Positions 37,115 through 46,582 of a DNA stretch of 64,000 bases are shown here, one piece after another (position 1 is the first letter of the stretch; the number at the start of each line of letters is the position of its first letter). The position numbers were made by a program, and so were the translations under genes. The stretch covers positions 62,001 through 126,000 of the forward strand of contig JAUMZK010000001.1 in the NCBI GenBank assembly GCA_030528145.1. The letters are read 5' to 3'. This DNA comes from Actinomycetaceae bacterium (GTDB lineage: Bacteria > Actinomycetota > Actinomycetes > Actinomycetales > Actinomycetaceae). Under the pieces are notes generated by a model, which had not been told where the DNA came from, made no database searches, and saw nothing but the letters and a program-made list of their open reading frames with translations.

Positions 37115-39181
37115 TTACTTGTTGAGTTCTAGAACTTCTTGGACCACTCTTACGACATTTTCCGTAGTAAAACCGAAGTGGTCAAAAAGCGTCTTCGCAT
37201 CGCCAGGCAGACCGAAAGAATGCATCGCAATGGCCCGGCCGCCCTCGCCCAAATACTTGTACCAAGGCATGTCGATACCAGCCTCAATAGAAACCCGGGC
37301 TTTGACCTGCGGAGGTAATACGGCGTCGCGGTACTGCTTGTCCTGCGCGTCAAACCATTCCATACACGGAACCGAAACGACGCGCACGCGCGCATCCAAT
37401 TGATCGGAAGCTGCCAATGCGTACTGCACTTCAGAACCAGAAGCCATCAGAATAACTTCCGGTGTGCCTGTGCAATCCTTTACTACATATGCACCCTTAC
37501 TAACGCCTGTCGTATCCGCAAGACCGCCCTCGCCGCGGGTCAGTACAGGGAGAGCCTGACGAGTCAAAATCAGCCCAGCTGGACCGCGCCGCTGCAAGAT
37601 CTCTAGCCATGCTGCGGCGGTTTCGTTAGCATCCATAGGGCGAACGATCGCCAAATTCGGAATAGCACGGTAGGCGGCCAGATGCTCCACGGGCTGGTGG
37701 GTAGGACCGTCCTCGCCAACCCCAATGGAATCGTGAGTCCACACATAAGTAACCGGCAAATTCATGAGGGATGCAAGACGCACAGCGCCGCGCATGTAGT
37801 CCGCAAACACGAAGAATGTGCCCCCATAGGGACGAGTAAAACCATCGAGGGCAATACCGTTCAAAATAGCGCCCATACCGTGTTCGCGCACCCCGAAGTG
37901 CAAATTCCGCCCATAAGGATCTGCCGGGAACTTTGCCGAACCGCGACCTTGAGGAAGGAAAGAAGTTTCGCCCTTAATCAAAGTATTGTTCGACCCAGCG
38001 AGGTCCGCAGATCCACCCCAGAATTCTGGCATCAGTGGGGCAATAGCGTTGATGACTTCCCCGGACGCCGCTCTGGTAGCAATTGCCTTACCAGGTTCGA
38101 ACTGCGGCAGTGCCTCTTGGAGTCCCTCTGGTAGTTCGCCCCGCAAGACGCGGTCCAACAACTGTGCTTTAGCAGCGTTGTCCCGTTGCCATTTCGCGAA
38201 CTTTTGGTCCCATTCCTGGCGAGCTTTAGCGCCACGCGTTGCCGCATTTTCCCGCGAATGTGCCAATGCCTCTTCGTCAATTTGGAACGTTTGCTGTGGA
38301 TCGTAACCCAAAACTTCCTTCAGACCGCCCAAAGCTTCGGCGCCCAAAGCCGAACCGTGGATTCCCCCCGTGTTCTGTTTGCCCGGAGTAGGCCAACCAA
38401 TGATGGTGCGAATGGAAATCAGAGAAGGACGATCAGTTACCTGCTTGGCGACTTCAATAGCTTCGTGAAGCGCTTGGACGTCCTCGAAATAGTCGCCTCC
38501 GCGCACCCAGTCGACCTGCTGGGTATGCCAGCCATAAGCCTGGAAACGTTTGGGCACGTCCTCGTTAAACGCAATATTTGTGTCGTCTTCGATAGAAATA
38601 AGGTTTTCGTCGTAGAAAACGATTAGGTTGCCCAGGCGTTGGGTACCAGCCAACGAGCATGCCTCCGAAGCCACGCCTTCTTCCAAGCAGCCTTCGCCAA
38701 CTACTGCATAAACATAATGATCGAATGGGGATTCGCCCTCTGGCGCCTGTGGGTCGTACATGCCTCGCACGCGCCGCGCACTCATAGCAAAACCTACTGC
38801 TCCAGCTACACCAGAACCCAGTGGACCCGTAGTAATTTCCACGCCATCAGTATGGGAATATTCGGGGTGCCCAGGCATCTTTGAGCCGAAAGTGCGGAAC
38901 TTTTGCAAGTCTTCAAGTTCTACGCCTATGCCCGCCATATACAACTGAATGTATTGGGTCAAGGATGCGTGCCCAATAGAGAGGACGAATTTATCGCGAC
39001 CAATCCACTTTGGATCTTTCGGGTCGAAACGAAGATGCTTTTGGAACAGCAAGTATGCTAGAGGAGCTAAGGAAATAGCGGTACCTGGATGCCCGCTACC
39101 TGCCTTCTCCACGGCGTCCCCGGCAAGTACCTTCGCGTTCTTCACCGCGCGATCATCTAACTCTTGCCAATTTAGCGCCAT
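37115..39181 (-). CDS. tkt: Transketolase
   Basis: Moves two-carbon units between sugar phosphates using thiamine diphosphate. The 688-residue protein has the N-terminal SGHPGTAISLAPLAYLLF, the ThDP/Mg motif GEGCLEEGVASEACSLAG ending in YDEN, the catalytic DGFTRPYGGTFFVFADYMR strand region, and HDSIGVGEDGPTHQPVEHL. AAAGGG precedes the ATG. It heads the minus-strand operon and is divergent from xerD. The usual actinobacterial order tkt-tal-zwf is broken here by the absence of tal. Confidence 0.97.
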   Translation of the reverse strand: MALNWQELDDRAVKNAKVLAGDAVEKAGSGHPGTAISLAPLAYLLFQKHLRFDPKDPKWIGRDKFVLSIGHASLTQYIQLYMAGIGVELEDLQKFRTFGSKMPGHPEYSHTDGVEITTGPLGSGVAGAVGFAMSARRVRGMYDPQAPEGESPFDHYVYAVVGEGCLEEGVASEACSLAGTQRLGNLIVFYDENLISIEDDTNIAFNEDVPKRFQAYGWHTQQVDWVRGGDYFEDVQALHEAIEVAKQVTDRPSLISIRTIIGWPTPGKQNTGGIHGSALGAEALGGLKEVLGYDPQQTFQIDEEALAHSRENAATRGAKARQEWDQKFAKWQRDNAAKAQLLDRVLRGELPEGLQEALPQFEPGKAIATRAASGEVINAIAPLMPEFWGGSADLAGSNNTLIKGETSFLPQGRGSAKFPADPYGRNLHFGVREHGMGAILNGIALDGFTRPYGGTFFVFADYMRGAVRLASLMNLPVTYVWTHDSIGVGEDGPTHQPVEHLAAYRAIPNLAIVRPMDANETAAAWLEILQRRGPAGLILTRQALPVLTRGEGGLADTTGVSKGAYVVKDCTGTPEVILMASGSEVQYALAASDQLDARVRVVSVPCMEWFDAQDKQYRDAVLPPQVKARVSIEAGIDMPWYKYLGEGGRAIAMHSFGLPGDAKTLFDHFGFTTENVVRVVQEVLELNK

Positions 39182-39277
39182 AGCTATCGGTATCCCTTTC
39201 TTTAACCATGGTTTTGTTTCAATTCTAGGCTAAAGCACTGTGATAGTCAGGGTTGTTCATGTTCGGCTGAGTCGTAA

Positions 39278-39289
39278 TAGTGTTATGAC
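39278..39289 (+). promoter_or_regulatory. Candidate -10 element of a leaderless xerD transcript
   Basis: TAGTGT at 39278-39283 is six bases before the xerD ATG. No ribosome binding site is present. TTGTTC at 39253-39258 could be a weak -35 with 19-base spacing. Confidence 0.45.
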
Positions 39290-40204
39290 ATGAACCCTTT
39301 AGAGTCCTTAGTTGGCATGTATCTGACGCACCTGCGCGTGGAAAAAGGGTTTTCTAAGAACACGCTGGCGGCATACCGGCGGGATTTGGCGCGGTTTACG
39401 GATTGGGGAAAAGAAAACTTGGTTACTTCGATAGGGCAAGTTAGTACCCAAGGAGTGACCGATTTCCTCATAAGTTTGCGTGAAGGCGGTAGCGGGCGTT
39501 CGGCGCTGGCAACTTCGAGTGTGGCGCGGGTACTTTCGGCAGTTCGCGGCTTGACTAAATTTGCTGTTTTAGAGGGCGAAATAGCGGTAGATCCTGCCGC
39601 TTCAGTTCCCATGCCGGTTCCGCCAAAGCTGTTACCTAAAGCGTTGCCGGTGGAGACAGTAGCGAAACTGTTGGCAGTGCCCTCGGACTCGGTCAAGGGT
39701 TTGCGTGACAAAGCTTTGTTGGAGGTACTTTATTCTACAGGCGCACGTATCAGCGAGGTTGTGGGTCTGCATATTGACGATATTGACGAGGACGGCACGT
39801 TTTTGCGCGTTGTCGGTAAGGGGGATAAGGAACGCCTGGTACCACTGGGGCAATACGCGCGCAAGAGTCTAGATGAATACTTGGTTCGTTCCCGCCCCGC
39901 GCTGGCTGCAAAAGGAAAAGGCACCTCGCTGCTGTTTTTAAATAGCAGGGGCGCGCCCTTGTCCCGCCAGTCAGCATGGCTGATTTTGCAGGAAGCCGCC
40001 AAGAAGGCAGAAATTGATGTTCACGTTTCTCCCCACACGTTGCGGCATTCTTTCGCTACTCATTTGCTTGAGGGCGGTGCGGACGTGCGCGTTGTCCAAG
40101 AGCTTTTGGGCCATGCCTCGGTTACCACCACCCAGATTTATACCAAAATCAGTGACGGTACCTTGCGGGAAGTGTACAGGAGTGCGCATCCGCGCGCGCT
40201 TTAG
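39290..40204 (+). CDS. xerD: Site-specific tyrosine recombinase XerD
   Basis: XerD with XerC resolves chromosome dimers at dif. The 304-residue protein has the N-terminal SAM-like DNA-binding domain (VEKGFSKNTLAAYRRDLARF) and the catalytic residues Arg in STGARISEVVGL, Lys in VVGKGDKERLVPL, His and Arg in SPHTLRHSFATHLLEGGAD, His in ELLGHASVTTTQ and the nucleophile Tyr in IYTKI. It starts the plus-strand cluster xerD-parA-scpA-scpB. This is the housekeeping enzyme, not a mobile-element integrase. Confidence 0.95.
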   Translation: MNPLESLVGMYLTHLRVEKGFSKNTLAAYRRDLARFTDWGKENLVTSIGQVSTQGVTDFLISLREGGSGRSALATSSVARVLSAVRGLTKFAVLEGEIAVDPAASVPMPVPPKLLPKALPVETVAKLLAVPSDSVKGLRDKALLEVLYSTGARISEVVGLHIDDIDEDGTFLRVVGKGDKERLVPLGQYARKSLDEYLVRSRPALAAKGKGTSLLFLNSRGAPLSRQSAWLILQEAAKKAEIDVHVSPHTLRHSFATHLLEGGADVRVVQELLGHASVTTTQIYTKISDGTLREVYRSAHPRAL

Positions 40205-40226
40205 TGTATTTAGAGGAAAAACACGG

Positions 40227-40238
40227 TAATTTAGAGGG
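40227..40238 (+). promoter_or_regulatory. Candidate -10 element upstream of parA
   Basis: TAATTT at 40227-40232 lies six bases before the GTG start. The run GAGGGG abuts the start codon too closely for a good Shine-Dalgarno interaction, so leaderless initiation is plausible. Confidence 0.4.
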
Positions 40239-41099
40239 GTGAGTAACTTGCAACAAGGTTTAGTGGCTGACATTGACGGGGAGTACCAGAATTTTCCTGA
40301 ACCACCAGTTTTGGGTGACCACGGTCCGGCGCGCATTATTGCGATGTGCAACCAAAAAGGTGGAGTGGGGAAAACTACCACGACGATTAACCTTGCGGCC
40401 GCCCTCGCTGAATATGGTAGACGCGTCCTGATAGTTGACTTTGATCCGCAAGGGGCGGCCTCTGCGGGGCTGGGAATAAGATCCCATGAAATGGACCAAA
40501 CTATTTACACTTTAATGACTCGCCGGGGTGTAGAAGTACATAGCGTTATTCAAAATACGCAAGTTGAAGGCTTGGATATCATTCCTGCAAATATTGATTT
40601 GTCCGCAGCCGAATTACAGTTGGTTAACGAAGTTGCTCGCGAACAAATTTTGGCTACAGTGCTTCGTCCCGTGAGCGAGGAATATGATGTTATTTTCGTA
40701 GATTGCCAACCCTCCTTGGGGTTACTGACCGTAAACGCTTTGACAGCTGCGCACGGAGTAATGATTCCTTTAGAAGCGGAATTTTTTGCGTTGCGTGGTG
40801 TGGCTTTGTTGGTGGAAACTATTGACAAAGTGAGAGACCGCTTAAATCCACGGTTAAAGACCGATGGAATTTTGGTAACCATGGTGGATATGCGGACTTT
40901 ACACGCGCGTGAAGTCATCGAGCGTCTCGAAGAAGCTTTCGGTGAACTGGTGTACGAAACAAAAATTCGTCGGTCTGTGAAGTTCCCCGATGCCACGGTC
41001 GCTACCGAACCTATTACTGTTTTCGCTCCCACTCACGCCGGGGCGTTGGCTTACAAGCAGTTGGCGAGGGAATTAATTGCCCGCGGCGACGCCGCCTGA
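40239..41099 (+). CDS. parA: ParA/Soj-family chromosome-partitioning ATPase
   Basis: A 286-residue deviant-Walker ATPase. After a ~30-residue leader come CNQKGGVGKTTTTINLAAAL (Walker A with both Lys), VDFDPQGAASAGLG, and VDCQPSLGLLTVNAL. No parB follows; this is the ParA paralogue that sits with scpA and scpB in actinobacteria rather than the one beside oriC. The end overlaps scpA by 23 bases. It probably works with the SMC-kleisin complex, but that is inferred from position. Confidence 0.92.
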   Translation: MSNLQQGLVADIDGEYQNFPEPPVLGDHGPARIIAMCNQKGGVGKTTTTINLAAALAEYGRRVLIVDFDPQGAASAGLGIRSHEMDQTIYTLMTRRGVEVHSVIQNTQVEGLDIIPANIDLSAAELQLVNEVAREQILATVLRPVSEEYDVIFVDCQPSLGLLTVNALTAAHGVMIPLEAEFFALRGVALLVETIDKVRDRLNPRLKTDGILVTMVDMRTLHAREVIERLEEAFGELVYETKIRRSVKFPDATVATEPITVFAPTHAGALAYKQLARELIARGDAA

Positions 41100-41856
41100 G
41101 TTTCAGGTTGAGTTAGAATCCTTTTCGGGTCCTTTCGAGCTGCTGCTGGGGCTGTTGGCACGTAAGAAACTGGATATTACCCAATTAGCTTTAGCTCAGG
41201 TGACCGGGGATTTTTTGGCATACATGAAGTTGCGCCCAGATTTGTCTCAAACCACTGAATTTTTGGTTACCGCAGCAACTTTGTTAGCCCTGAAAACTGC
41301 TCGCTTGTTACCCGGCGATGAACAATCAGACGAGGACGACCAGTTATTTGAAGCTCGCGACTTACTGTTTTCCCGCCTACTTTTATATCGCGTCTTCGCG
41401 GGTGCTACCGAGCAGATTAGTAGACGTCTAGACTCCCAAAGTGGTTTTTACCCTAGTGCGGTACCTTTGGAGGAACAGTTCCAAAATTTAGTTCCCGAAC
41501 TAAAAATCGCATTGCGTCCGGCAGAATTTGCGCAATTAGCCGCAGACGTATTTACTGCAGAAAAGCAAGAAGTCGTCCTCGTCCATATGCACGAACCCAC
41601 CGCCCCTATAGAACGAGAATTGAAAGAAGTTTCCAAAATATTACGCCTGAAAAAGAGCTGTAGTTTTTCCGAGATAATTTCTGGATGTTCCCGCCCAGTT
41701 ATAGTATCTAGGTTCCTCTCACTGTTGGAGTTATACCGACATCGGCAAGTGAATTTTATTCAACAAGCACCCTTAAGTGCACTCATAATTAATTGGGTTG
41801 GAACAGATACAGATATAAAAATAACAGATCGTTACGAGGGGGCAGAAAATGGATGA
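41077..41856 (+). CDS. scpA: Segregation and condensation protein A (kleisin)
   Basis: ScpA is the kleisin that bridges SMC heads. The 259-residue protein starts with the family segment FQVELESFSGPFELLLGLL, followed by KKLDITQLALAQVTGDFLAY, and ends in a winged-helix region (FSEIISGCSRPVIVSRFLSLLELY). I take TTG 41077, inside the end of parA, because GAGGG lies six bases upstream. It overlaps scpB by eight bases. Confidence 0.95.
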   Translation: MPAATPPEFQVELESFSGPFELLLGLLARKKLDITQLALAQVTGDFLAYMKLRPDLSQTTEFLVTAATLLALKTARLLPGDEQSDEDDQLFEARDLLFSRLLLYRVFAGATEQISRRLDSQSGFYPSAVPLEEQFQNLVPELKIALRPAEFAQLAADVFTAEKQEVVLVHMHEPTAPIERELKEVSKILRLKKSCSFSEIISGCSRPVIVSRFLSLLELYRHRQVNFIQQAPLSALIINWVGTDTDIKITDRYEGAENG

Positions 41857-42430
41857 AAATACTGTAGAAACAGCAGGAAACCAAAGTGTTTTCGCGGCTT
41901 TGGAGGCGCTTCTGTTAGCATCGTCCTCGCCCCGCAGCGCCGCAGAATTGGACCTGGTACTAGGACTGGGCGAGGACGAAATCGAACGCCACCTGCACCA
42001 GCTGGCAAAGCACTACGAGGACCGGGGCATACGCGTGCGGCAAGCGGGAGGAGGGTGGCGGTTCGTAACATCCCCCACCTACGCACCTTTAGTAGCCAAA
42101 CTAACAACGCAAAGCAAGAACGCTAGGTTGTCGCGTGCCGCCCTCGAAACCCTGACGATAATTGCATATAGGGGACCGGTGACGAGAGCGCAAATTGCGC
42201 GTATCCGTGGGGTAAACGTGGATTCTGTAGTGCGTTCACTGACAAAGTGGGACCTGATAACCGAAGCTGGTGAATCAGCCAGTGGCGCCATTTTGTACGA
42301 GTGCACGCAAACTTTTTTAGAAAAAATGGGTATTAATTCGCTAACAGAATTGCCCCCATTGGCTCCATATATGCCACAATCAAGTGACTTAGAAGAAATG
42401 CTCGCCGAGATGGAGGACCATGATGGTTAA
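41849..42430 (+). CDS. scpB: Segregation and condensation protein B
   Basis: ScpB is a winged-helix dimer that binds ScpA in the SMC complex. The 193-residue protein has ALEALLLASSSPRSAAEL, the first winged helix ending in GWRFVTSPTYAPLV, and the second around LSRAALETLTIIAYRGPVTR with the following RGVNVDSVVRSL. The start overlaps scpA and the end overlaps rluB, so all are co-translated. Confidence 0.95.
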   Translation: MDENTVETAGNQSVFAALEALLLASSSPRSAAELDLVLGLGEDEIERHLHQLAKHYEDRGIRVRQAGGGWRFVTSPTYAPLVAKLTTQSKNARLSRAALETLTIIAYRGPVTRAQIARIRGVNVDSVVRSLTKWDLITEAGESASGAILYECTQTFLEKMGINSLTELPPLAPYMPQSSDLEEMLAEMEDHDG

Positions 42431-43166
42431 AGACCCGCACGTACCCGGAGGAGTTCGCCTCCAAAAACTCTTATCCCAAGCTGGCGTTGCCTCGCGTCGT
42501 CACGCCGAAAAACTAATCGTGTCTGGGCGGGTTAAAGTAAACGGACAGATTGTGCGCCAACTGGGCACCCGCGTGGACCCGAAGGCCACTTTGCACGTTG
42601 ACAACAAACGTGTGTTTAGGGACGAAACGAACCTTACTTTGGCGCTAAATAAGCCCTTTGGTGTGCTATCGTCCATGTCCGATCCGGAAGGGCGCGACTG
42701 CCTGGCAAACTACCTCGCGGATTACAATGAACGGCTGTTCCACGTTGGGCGGTTAGACCAAAACTCCGAGGGACTAATTTTGGTCACGAACGATGGCGAA
42801 TTGGCTAACCGCCTAACTCACCCCAGCTACGAAATTAAAAAAACGTATATGACAACCGTGGCGGGAGTCGTTAATGCCGCGAGCGCGCGTGCCGCCCTCG
42901 AAGGCGTGGAATTGGAGGACGGTCCCATTGTGTGTGATGAATTTGTGGTGAAAGATTCGCTGTCTGACCGTTCCTTGGTGCAAATTACCATTCACGAGGG
43001 ACGCAAACGCGTGGTGCGTCGGCTGATGAAACAATTGGGGCACCCCGTTATTCGGCTGGTGCGCACCCGAATTGGCAGTATTCACTTGGGACACCTCCAT
43101 TCCGGCGCCACCCGTAAAATTGAGGGTGACCAGCTGGCCGAACTGATGAAGTTGGTGGACCTGTGA
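42423..43166 (+). CDS. rluB: Ribosomal large subunit pseudouridine synthase (RluB family)
   Basis: A 247-residue enzyme with an N-terminal S4 RNA-binding domain (RLQKLLSQAGVASRRHAEKL, GRVKVNGQ) and the RsuA/RluB catalytic domain, with the active Asp in VGRLDQNSEGLILVTNDGE. Members modify 23S rRNA. Two adjacent ATG codons exist (42420 and 42423); the second has better spacing (six bases) from GGAGG. The end overlaps tyrA as GTGA. Position after scpB is conserved across actinobacteria. Confidence 0.94.
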   Translation: MVKDPHVPGGVRLQKLLSQAGVASRRHAEKLIVSGRVKVNGQIVRQLGTRVDPKATLHVDNKRVFRDETNLTLALNKPFGVLSSMSDPEGRDCLANYLADYNERLFHVGRLDQNSEGLILVTNDGELANRLTHPSYEIKKTYMTTVAGVVNAASARAALEGVELEDGPIVCDEFVVKDSLSDRSLVQITIHEGRKRVVRRLMKQLGHPVIRLVRTRIGSIHLGHLHSGATRKIEGDQLAELMKLVDL

Positions 43167-44257
43167 AAGACGATGGCTTGCAGTCAGTTCTGATAATCGG
43201 AACCGGCTTGCTCGGCGCTTCTTTAGGATTAGCGCTTTCGGCGGCACACATTCGTTGTTATTTACAAGATTCCTCGCCTACTGCGTTGGCGTTGGCGCGC
43301 GATATGGGCGCTGGTACGGAACTTTTCGAGGGCGCCCAGCCACAGTTAGTGGTAGTGTGCGTCCCCCCGGACGTGGCGGGAACATGCGTTGGGGCTGCCC
43401 TGAAAGCATACCCGCACGCAGTTGTCACAGACGTCGCGTCTGTGAAACAAACTGTGCTGCAAGAAGTGCAAGAATCCGGTGCGGATACCAGCCGCTACGT
43501 TGGCTCCCACCCGATGGCAGGTCGGGAACGCAGCGGACCAGATGCCGCAGACCGCGACCTTTTTACGGGCAGACCGTGGATTGTAGTACCTCACGAAAAA
43601 ACTGATGGGCGTGCCAAAAAAATGGTGCAGGAAGTAATCGACCTCGTCGGTGCCGTTGCGCGCGAACTGGATGCTTCTGAGCATGACCGGGCAGTCGCCC
43701 TCGTCAGTCACGTCCCCCAACTAGCGGCCAGTTTATTGGCGGCGCGACTAGAAGGCGCAGACCCGGCCGCCTTGTCTTTAGCAGGGCAAGGTTTGCGTGA
43801 TACCACGCGCATTGCCCGCTCTAATCCGGCACTGTGGGCGGCAATAATTTCGGCCAATTCTGCGGCGGTGGCGGGCGTCCTCGAGCAACTGCGGGCGGAC
43901 CTTGACTACCTCATTGAAGGCTTACAAGCTGAAAAACCCGCCGGACTGGACGTGCCGGGGCGAGCCCGGACAGTCGCCACAGTGGTTTCCAGTGGCAATG
44001 CCGGAGTCGACCGCATACCGGGCAAACACGGGGGTGCCCCCAAACGCTATACGGAACTGTCCGTACTCGTACCTGACGAACCAGGGGAATTAGGACGGTT
44101 GTTCAGTGAAATGGGCGAAGAAAATATTAACCTGGAAGACCTCTCGTTGGAACACTCAGCTGGGGCGGCACTGGGCATTGCGCGCCTCCAAGTACTACCC
44201 GCAAATGCCACCCCCTTGGCGCGGGCACTGACCAAACGCGGCTGGCAAGTAGTTTAG
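43163..44257 (+). CDS. tyrA: Prephenate dehydrogenase with C-terminal ACT domain
   Basis: Converts prephenate to 4-hydroxyphenylpyruvate for tyrosine synthesis. The 364-residue protein has the NAD-binding IIGTGLLGASLGLAL, conserved VVCVPPDVAG, TDVASVKQTV and the substrate-site SHPMAGRERSGPDAAD. The last ~75 residues (SVLVPDEPGELGRLFSEMGE) form an ACT domain that probably binds tyrosine for feedback. It sits between rluB and cmk with a GTG start overlapping the rluB stop. Confidence 0.95.
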   Translation: MKDDGLQSVLIIGTGLLGASLGLALSAAHIRCYLQDSSPTALALARDMGAGTELFEGAQPQLVVVCVPPDVAGTCVGAALKAYPHAVVTDVASVKQTVLQEVQESGADTSRYVGSHPMAGRERSGPDAADRDLFTGRPWIVVPHEKTDGRAKKMVQEVIDLVGAVARELDASEHDRAVALVSHVPQLAASLLAARLEGADPAALSLAGQGLRDTTRIARSNPALWAAIISANSAAVAGVLEQLRADLDYLIEGLQAEKPAGLDVPGRARTVATVVSSGNAGVDRIPGKHGGAPKRYTELSVLVPDEPGELGRLFSEMGEENINLEDLSLEHSAGAALGIARLQVLPANATPLARALTKRGWQVV

Positions 44258-44265
44258 GAAAGAAC

Positions 44266-44937
44266 ATGAACGGAATAGTTATTGCCATAGACGGTCCTTC
44301 CGGGTCCGGTAAGTCCACCGTGTCGCGGGCAGTAGCCCAACAATTGAAACTACAGTACTTAGACACCGGGGCCATGTACCGGGCATTCGCATGGTGGGTG
44401 CTAGACCAGGGACAAGACCCCGAAAACGCAGAAAAAGTGGGTGAATTAGCAGACCACTTTCCCCTGCGGATGGTATGTGACCCTAAAGCGCCTGCAGTGG
44501 TGGTGAATAACCAAGATATTACGCAGGCAATACGCCAGCCAGAAGTCACCATGGCAGCTAGCACGGTCTCTGCCTACCCGAAAGTACGCCACACCTTAAT
44601 CGCGTTGCAACGTAAATATATTGAAGTAGGTAAAAAGAACCGGGGGATTGTTGCCGAAGGCCGCGACATTACTTCTGTGGTTGCCCCGCAGGCGCCAGTG
44701 CGCATTTTGCTTACGGCATCAGCTGCGGCGCGGCTCGCCCGGCGGTCGAAGCAGACTGGCGAACGCGACCAAGCCGTCCTCAAACGCACTGTTGTTACCA
44801 GAGACCAACAAGATGCGCGCACAACATCCTTTATGGAACCAGGTGAGGGCGTACACCTTTTAGATTCGACGGCGCTGACTTTGGAAGCAGTTATTGCCAA
44901 AGTAATTTCGTGGGTAGAAGAGGAAACACAACAATGA
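44266..44937 (+). CDS. cmk: Cytidylate kinase
   Basis: Phosphorylates CMP and dCMP. The 223-residue protein has the P-loop [16 protein letters not shown], substrate contact [24 protein letters not shown] and the lid segment [22 protein letters not shown] precedes the ATG. The stop overlaps the der start as ATGA. The rluB-cmk-der order is conserved in actinobacteria, here with tyrA inserted. Confidence 0.96.
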   Translation: MNGIVIAIDGPSGSGKSTVSRAVAQQLKLQYLDTGAMYRAFAWWVLDQGQDPENAEKVGELADHFPLRMVCDPKAPAVVVNNQDITQAIRQPEVTMAASTVSAYPKVRHTLIALQRKYIEVGKKNRGIVAEGRDITSVVAPQAPVRILLTASAAARLARRSKQTGERDQAVLKRTVVTRDQQDARTTSFMEPGEGVHLLDSTALTLEAVIAKVISWVEEETQQ

Positions 44938-46364
44938 CTAGCTATGACGAAATGCTACGTGGGGGACTGGAAGACTACGAACTAACTGAGGACGACCTGA
45001 CTCTATTAAACGAGGGCGAAGACGAAGAACGTTCGCAAACATTTGCCGGAGATCCGGTAGTGGCAATTATAGGGCGACCAAACGTTGGGAAATCAACGCT
45101 GGTAAACCGTATTTTAGGCAGGCGCGCAGCAGTAGTCCAAGATACGCCAGGGGTAACGCGCGACCGTGTTTCCTACCCGGCCCAGTGGGACGGCAAGAAC
45201 TTCACTCTGGTAGACACGGGCGGATGGGAATACGCTGTAAAAGGTTTAGATCAGGAAGTAGCAGACCAAGCCCGCCGCGCTATCGATGAATGCGATTTAG
45301 TGCTGTTTGTAGTGGACGCGTCTGTGGGGGCAACTGCAACCGACGAAAAAGTACTAAAAATATTGCGCGAAGTCGGAAAACCCGTGGTTTTGGTTGCCAA
45401 TAAGGTGGATTCAGACACTCAAGAATCTGACGCTGCAATGCTCTGGTCTTTAGGATTAGGTGAGCCCTATCCGGTTTCTGCGTTGCACGGGCGTGGAATG
45501 GGAGACATGCTTGACCACGTAGTGCGATTACTGCCAGAAAAATCTGCAGTTGCCAGTGCGGCAAGCAACGACGGGGTCTTTCACGTCGCCCTCATTGGGC
45601 GCCCAAATGTGGGCAAATCTTCACTGCTCAATTCGCTGGCAGGTAGTAACCGTGTGGTGGTCAACGAACTGGCCGGTACCACTCGTGATCCCGTCGACGA
45701 GCTCATCGAGTTGGACGGAGAACCCTGGTGGTTTGTAGATACAGCAGGGATTCGCCGGAAAATGCACAAATCCCAAGGAGCTGACTTCTACGCTTCTATT
45801 CGCACCCAAAATGCGTTAGACCGCGCCGATATTGGGGTAGTTTTACTTGACGCCAGCCAAGCAGTAAGCGAACAGGACGTACGCATAATCAGCGAAGTCA
45901 TAGACGCCGGGAAAGCATTGGTAATTGTCAACAACAAATGGGATTTAGTTGACGAAGAACGCCAGTGGGAATTCAAACGCGAAGTAGCCAGCGACCTCGG
46001 GCATGTGGCGTGGGCACCCCAAATTAATGTGACCGCAAAAACCGGGTGGCATACGAACCGTTTGACGAGGGCGCTGCATACTGCACTGGAAGGGTGGCTG
46101 ACCCGCATTCCTACCGGCAAATTGAATGCCGTAATTGGGGAAATAGTAGGCGCGAAACCGCATCCTGTACGCGGCGGAAAACAGCCGCGTATACTGTTTG
46201 CCACGCAGGTTCGCGCCGCGCCGCCCCGCATTGTGTTATTTACTACCGGATTCTTAGAACCTTCATATCGGCGCTTCCTGGAGAGGCGATTGCGTGAAGA
46301 ATTTGGCTTTGCGGGCTCACCATTATTCATTTCTGTGCGGGAAAGACAACGCCGAAAGCGGTGA
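44934..46364 (+). CDS. der: Ribosome biogenesis GTPase Der (EngA)
   Basis: A double-GTPase for 50S assembly. The 476-residue protein has a ~40-residue acidic N-terminal extension, then G domain 1 ([25 protein letters not shown]), G domain 2 ([29 protein letters not shown]) and the C-terminal KH-like domain. The acidic extension is common in actinobacteria. ATG 44934 overlaps the cmk stop; a frame upstream of it lies inside cmk and is not supported. tRNA-Pro follows after 61 bp. Confidence 0.97.
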   Translation: MTSYDEMLRGGLEDYELTEDDLTLLNEGEDEERSQTFAGDPVVAIIGRPNVGKSTLVNRILGRRAAVVQDTPGVTRDRVSYPAQWDGKNFTLVDTGGWEYAVKGLDQEVADQARRAIDECDLVLFVVDASVGATATDEKVLKILREVGKPVVLVANKVDSDTQESDAAMLWSLGLGEPYPVSALHGRGMGDMLDHVVRLLPEKSAVASAASNDGVFHVALIGRPNVGKSSLLNSLAGSNRVVVNELAGTTRDPVDELIELDGEPWWFVDTAGIRRKMHKSQGADFYASIRTQNALDRADIGVVLLDASQAVSEQDVRIISEVIDAGKALVIVNNKWDLVDEERQWEFKREVASDLGHVAWAPQINVTAKTGWHTNRLTRALHTALEGWLTRIPTGKLNAVIGEIVGAKPHPVRGGKQPRILFATQVRAAPPRIVLFTTGFLEPSYRRFLERRLREEFGFAGSPLFISVRERQRRKR

Positions 46365-46425
46365 AACCTGGGCTGACAATACGGTTTGGTGTTTACTAAA
46401 TCTGTTTGCTAATCTTAGGTGGTCA

Positions 46426-46499
<74 letters not shown>

Positions 46500-46582
46500 C
46501 AAAATATGGAGCTAAGTTCGGTGATCGAATTTTATAACTCTAGGACTGCCAACTAGGCAGCTGTCGGAGCAAAGGATCGAAA

